From JAOUGY01 sp050329955 (GTDB lineage: Bacteria; Actinomycetota; Acidimicrobiia; Spongiisociales; ZC4RG35), in assembly GCA_050329955.1 (NCBI GenBank), contig JBHJOH010000140.1:1-14913 (forward strand): a stretch of 14,913 nt of DNA, in the 5' to 3' direction. A program made the position numbers and the translations under genes. The notes beneath the pieces are model-generated. The model did not search any database. It was not told the origin of the DNA and saw nothing but the letters and a program-made list of their open reading frames with translations. Shown here piece after piece: positions 12,343 through 14,913 of the stretch (positions within the stretch are counted from its first letter, which is position 1; each line of letters opens with the position of its first letter).

Positions 12343-13726
12343 TGGCAGTGAACAACCCGCCAACGGCGCCGAGCCGACCTGTCCCGGCGAGGCCGCCGTG
12401 CTGCTGACGCCGGGTCTCATCGATCGGATCGACGACGTCGACTTCGACTGGGAGGCGCTCACCGCTGAGCTCGAGGTTGCCTCGCAACACTGGCCGGCGC
12501 CCGACCATGTGCTGCCGATTCGTATCGACACCGGCGCTCCGTCCACGGTCACCGCTGCGCTACTCGACTGGGTCGACCCTGCTCAGGTCTGCTCTGTCGA
12601 GAAAGTACGCATTCTCCGGGCTCGGGCCCGAATGGTTGCCCACCACCAGGCGCAGCTCTTCGGGGCGATGATGGACATCGTCGACGAATACCGGGAACGC
12701 GGTGATGACGAGGACGTCGCTCTGGCGATGGAGTCGGCTGCTTCCGAGATCCGGGCTGCCCTCTCGGTCACGAGGCGGGCGGCCGAATCCGATCTGAGCC
12801 TGGCATGGACCCTGCGTGAGCGCCTACCGATGGTGGCGGCCGCCCTCCGGGCAGGAGTCATCGACCTACGGCGGGCCAGGGTGTTGGCAGACTTCACATG
12901 CCACCTCCCCACCGGCGACGCCCAACAAGTTTGCGACCGGGTACTGGAACGGGCTGAAGGCCTCACCACCGGTCAGGTGAGGGCGCTCGTCCAACGACTG
13001 TGCATCGAGGTTGATCCCGAGCATGCCCGGGACCGGTACGAGACGTCGCTCGAGGACAGAAGGGTGTTCGCAGAGTCGAGCGATGCGGGTACAGCCGCCA
13101 TCACCGCAACCGACCTCCCGGCCGACCGGGTCGCGGCCATCATGGACAGGCTCACCGGCATTGCTCGGTCGCTCCGCTCGGGGGACGACGCACGCAGTGT
13201 CGACCAGATTCGAGCCGATGTGTTCCTGGACCTGCTGGAAGGCACGGCCCGGCACGGCCGCCGACGTGGGGTAGTCGACATCAGGATCGACCTCACCACG
13301 CTCATGGGTATCGATGACCGTGCCGCTGAGATTGTCGGGTTTGGCCCGGTGGTTGCCGATGTCGCTCGACAAGTCGCCGAGCACCGGGCCGAGTGGCGGG
13401 TCACCGTCACCGACGAGGCCGGTGAGCCGATCCACGTCGCCGCGACACGTCGGCGCCCGACCGCCGGGCAGCGACGGGCAGTGGAAGGTCGTGACGTCAC
13501 CTGTATTTTCCCGGGTTGTCGCATGCCGGCCACCTCGTGTGACCTCGACCATCGGACGCCGGTGACGGAGGGAGGCTCTACCCACGTCGGTCAGCTGGCG
13601 GCGCTGTGCCGTCATGACCACGTGATTCGGCATCGGACCGGGTGGCGCCATAGCGCCAACGGTGATGGTTCTCACACCTGGGTCAGTCCGCTCGGTATGA
13701 CCTACGTTCGCCAGCGCGCTCCGTAG
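12335..13726 (+). CDS. DUF222 / HNH endonuclease (13E12-type) under SOS control
   Basis: A 463-aa protein of the actinobacterial DUF222-HNH family (the M. tuberculosis '13E12 repeat' type). Residues about 35-350 are the mainly helical DUF222 region, with ARARMVAHHQAQLFG (96-110), MESAASEIRAALSVTRRAAE (132-151), VIDLRRARVLAD (175-186) and QIRADVFLDLLEG (291-303). The C-terminal HNH/beta-beta-alpha-metal module is about residues 377-460. It has VTCIFPGC (388-395) and CDLDH (402-406, with H406 the expected general base), then LAALCRHDH (421-429, H429 a metal ligand). C390, C395 and C425 could hold a structural zinc. The residue before LAALC, usually Asn, is Gln (Q420), so nuclease activity may be altered. 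The family is abundant, often multicopy, and biochemically poorly defined. A perfect LexA box overlies the start codon. It is convergent with, and 21 bp from, the dehydratase gene. Confidence 0.92.
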   Translation: MFDGSEQPANGAEPTCPGEAAVLLTPGLIDRIDDVDFDWEALTAELEVASQHWPAPDHVLPIRIDTGAPSTVTAALLDWVDPAQVCSVEKVRILRARARMVAHHQAQLFGAMMDIVDEYRERGDDEDVALAMESAASEIRAALSVTRRAAESDLSLAWTLRERLPMVAAALRAGVIDLRRARVLADFTCHLPTGDAQQVCDRVLERAEGLTTGQVRALVQRLCIEVDPEHARDRYETSLEDRRVFAESSDAGTAAITATDLPADRVAAIMDRLTGIARSLRSGDDARSVDQIRADVFLDLLEGTARHGRRRGVVDIRIDLTTLMGIDDRAAEIVGFGPVVADVARQVAEHRAEWRVTVTDEAGEPIHVAATRRRPTAGQRRAVEGRDVTCIFPGCRMPATSCDLDHRTPVTEGGSTHVGQLAALCRHDHVIRHRTGWRHSANGDGSHTWVSPLGMTYVRQRAP

Positions 13727-13747
13727 CGTGCCTTGGGTGGTTGGTGA

Positions 13748-14913
13748 TCAGTGCGACTCTCGGCCGACCTCTGAACCGCTCGATCCGATCAGGAAGTCCA
13801 GGTCCGCCCCGAGATGGGCTTGCTGTACGTGGTCGATGTAGAGCCGGCCCCATCCCCGGGTGGGGGCGGCTTGAGCGGCCAGGGCGTTCGGCGACGGGGT
13901 CCTGGTGGCGAGTTCGTCGTCCGCCACAGCCAGGTGCAGTCGGCGTTGCGCCACGTCGAGCTCGATCCAGTCGCCGTCGTGAACCAGCGCCAAAGGCCCT
14001 CCCGCCGCCGACTCCGGTGATACGTGCAGCACCACCGTTCCGAAGGCGGTGCCGCTCATGCGCCCGTCGCAGATTCGGACCATGTCCCGCACCCCCTCCT
14101 CCAGCAGCTTCTGGGGGAGTGCCATGTTGGCCACCTCGGGCATCCCGGGATATCCCTTGGGGCCGCAGCCGCGCAGCACCAGCACCGAGCCGGCGTCAAC
14201 GTCGAGGGCTGGGTCGTCGATGCGGGCGTGGAAGTCCTCGACCGAGTCGAACACCACGGCCCGTCCGCGATGGCTCATCAGCTCGGGCGTGGCCGCCGCC
14301 GGTTTGATGATGGCGCCGTCGGGGGCGAGGTTGCCGTACAACACTGCGATTCCCGCTTCGGGCAGCAACGGTGCGGATCGCGGGCGGATCACCTCGGGGT
14401 CCCAGATGGCGGCACCGTCGAGGTGGTCGACGAGCGGTCGTCCGGTCACGGTGAGGGCGGTGGGGTCGAGCAGGTCCTTGATCTCCCTCAGCACCGCCAG
14501 CAGGCCGCCCGCCCGATGCAGGTCATCCATCAGGAACCGGCCGGCCGGCTGCAGGTCCACCAGCAGCGGCACCCCCGAGCCGGTCGCATCCATGTCCTGG
14601 AGCGTGAGGTCGATCCCCAGTCGCCCGGCGATGGCCAGCAGATGCATGACGGCGTTGGTCGAGCCTCCGATGGCGGCGAGGGCCACGATGGCGTTGAGGA
14701 ATGATCCCCGCGAGAAGATGGTGCTCGGTCGGCGGTCTGCCTCGACCAGTTCCACGGCCAGGCGCCCGGTGGCGTGGGACGCCTCCAGCAGCCGGGCGTC
14801 GGTGGCGGGGGTTCCGGCGGTGCCCGGGAGTGTGCTGCCGAGCACTTCGGCCAGCAGACCCATGGTGGAAGCGGTACCCATCGTGTTGCAGTGGCCCTTG
14901 CTCGAGATCATGG
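13748..14913 (-). CDS. IlvD/Edd-family dehydratase, partial (N-terminus beyond the right edge)
   Basis: About 388 C-terminal residues of an Fe-S sugar-acid or dihydroxy-acid dehydratase; the whole family is about 570-600 aa, so roughly the first third lies outside the window. Residues are counted from the first in-window Met. GHCNTMGTASTM (6-17) carries a cluster-ligand cysteine, C8. Further signatures are NAIVALAAIGGSTNAVMHLL (73-92), GCGPKGYPGMPEVANM (248-263), ICDGRMSGTAFGTVVLHVSP (280-299), with S286 the expected catalytic serine, and the terminal GRLYIDHVQQAHLGADLDFL (355-374). The family converts 2,3-dihydroxy acids to 2-keto acids. The phrasing around GYPGMPE and SGTAFGTVVLHVSPE looks closer to L-arabinonate/sugar-acid dehydratases than to housekeeping IlvD, but I cannot settle this without an alignment. 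The frame is open to the window end. The visible Met at 14911 is internal, not a start. Confidence 0.9.
   Translation of the reverse strand, partial: MISSKGHCNTMGTASTMGLLAEVLGSTLPGTAGTPATDARLLEASHATGRLAVELVEADRRPSTIFSRGSFLNAIVALAAIGGSTNAVMHLLAIAGRLGIDLTLQDMDATGSGVPLLVDLQPAGRFLMDDLHRAGGLLAVLREIKDLLDPTALTVTGRPLVDHLDGAAIWDPEVIRPRSAPLLPEAGIAVLYGNLAPDGAIIKPAAATPELMSHRGRAVVFDSVEDFHARIDDPALDVDAGSVLVLRGCGPKGYPGMPEVANMALPQKLLEEGVRDMVRICDGRMSGTAFGTVVLHVSPESAAGGPLALVHDGDWIELDVAQRRLHLAVADDELATRTPSPNALAAQAAPTRGWGRLYIDHVQQAHLGADLDFLIGSSGSEVGRESH

Noticed and set aside
2924..13726. The idea that YaaA, the YcaQ-like protein and the SOS-HNH protein form one DNA-protection system
   Set aside because: They are on different strands, far apart, with unrelated genes between, and only the HNH gene shows a LexA box; shared theme without evidence of linkage.

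Overview
The window is strongly G+C-rich and densely coded on both strands, with GTG as well as ATG starts. A DUF222/HNH ('13E12-type') gene under an actinobacterial-type LexA box, together with the codon bias, points to an Actinomycetota chromosome. An Acidimicrobiia-like lineage is a guess I cannot prove from this sequence. It is an ordinary accessory/housekeeping region. I see no CRISPR array, tRNA, rRNA, insertion sequence or phage module.

Layout, left to right: the last codons of an unidentified upstream gene overlap a tandem-fused phosphonate-type ABC permease (26-1663, +), the probable end of a phn-like uptake operon. Facing it are a sialidase-like beta-propeller gene (1620-2798, -) and a YaaA-family peroxide-stress gene (2924-3703, -). 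Next come an unrecognised conserved protein (3891-4487, +), a YcaQ/AlkZ-family winged-helix DNA glycosylase-like gene (4548-5633, -), an SH3b lipoprotein with a Thr-rich linker (5759-6571, +), a flavodoxin-domain protein (6628-7170, -), a small cupin (7402-7719, +), a group II PLP decarboxylase fused to a C-terminal cyclic-nucleotide-binding domain (7706-9610, -), and a coiled-coil protein (9808-10581, -).

From about 10.6 to 12.3 kb the DNA is a gene graveyard. It holds an orphan TetR-operator-like palindrome, the C-terminal end of a luciferase-like monooxygenase (-), and an M20-peptidase-like remnant (+) with a frameshift, an in-frame stop and an apparent internal deletion. That remnant is joined in frame to the C-terminal part of a FrnE/DsbA-family protein that has lost its N-terminal half. 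Then follow the LexA-box-controlled DUF222/HNH gene (12335-13726, +) and the C-terminal two thirds of an IlvD/Edd-family dehydratase (13748 to the right edge, -).

Most genes look like independent transcription units, in divergent or convergent pairs with very short or overlapping 3' ends. The most notable points are the PLP decarboxylase-cNMP fusion, the SOS box centred on the HNH start codon within an apparently leaderless promoter, the mosaic pseudogene block, and the coexistence of Shine-Dalgarno-led genes with genes that look leaderless (TANNNT 6-7 nt before the start codon). Three genes touch DNA damage or oxidative stress by family (YaaA, YcaQ-like, SOS-HNH), but they are not an operon and I do not claim a system.
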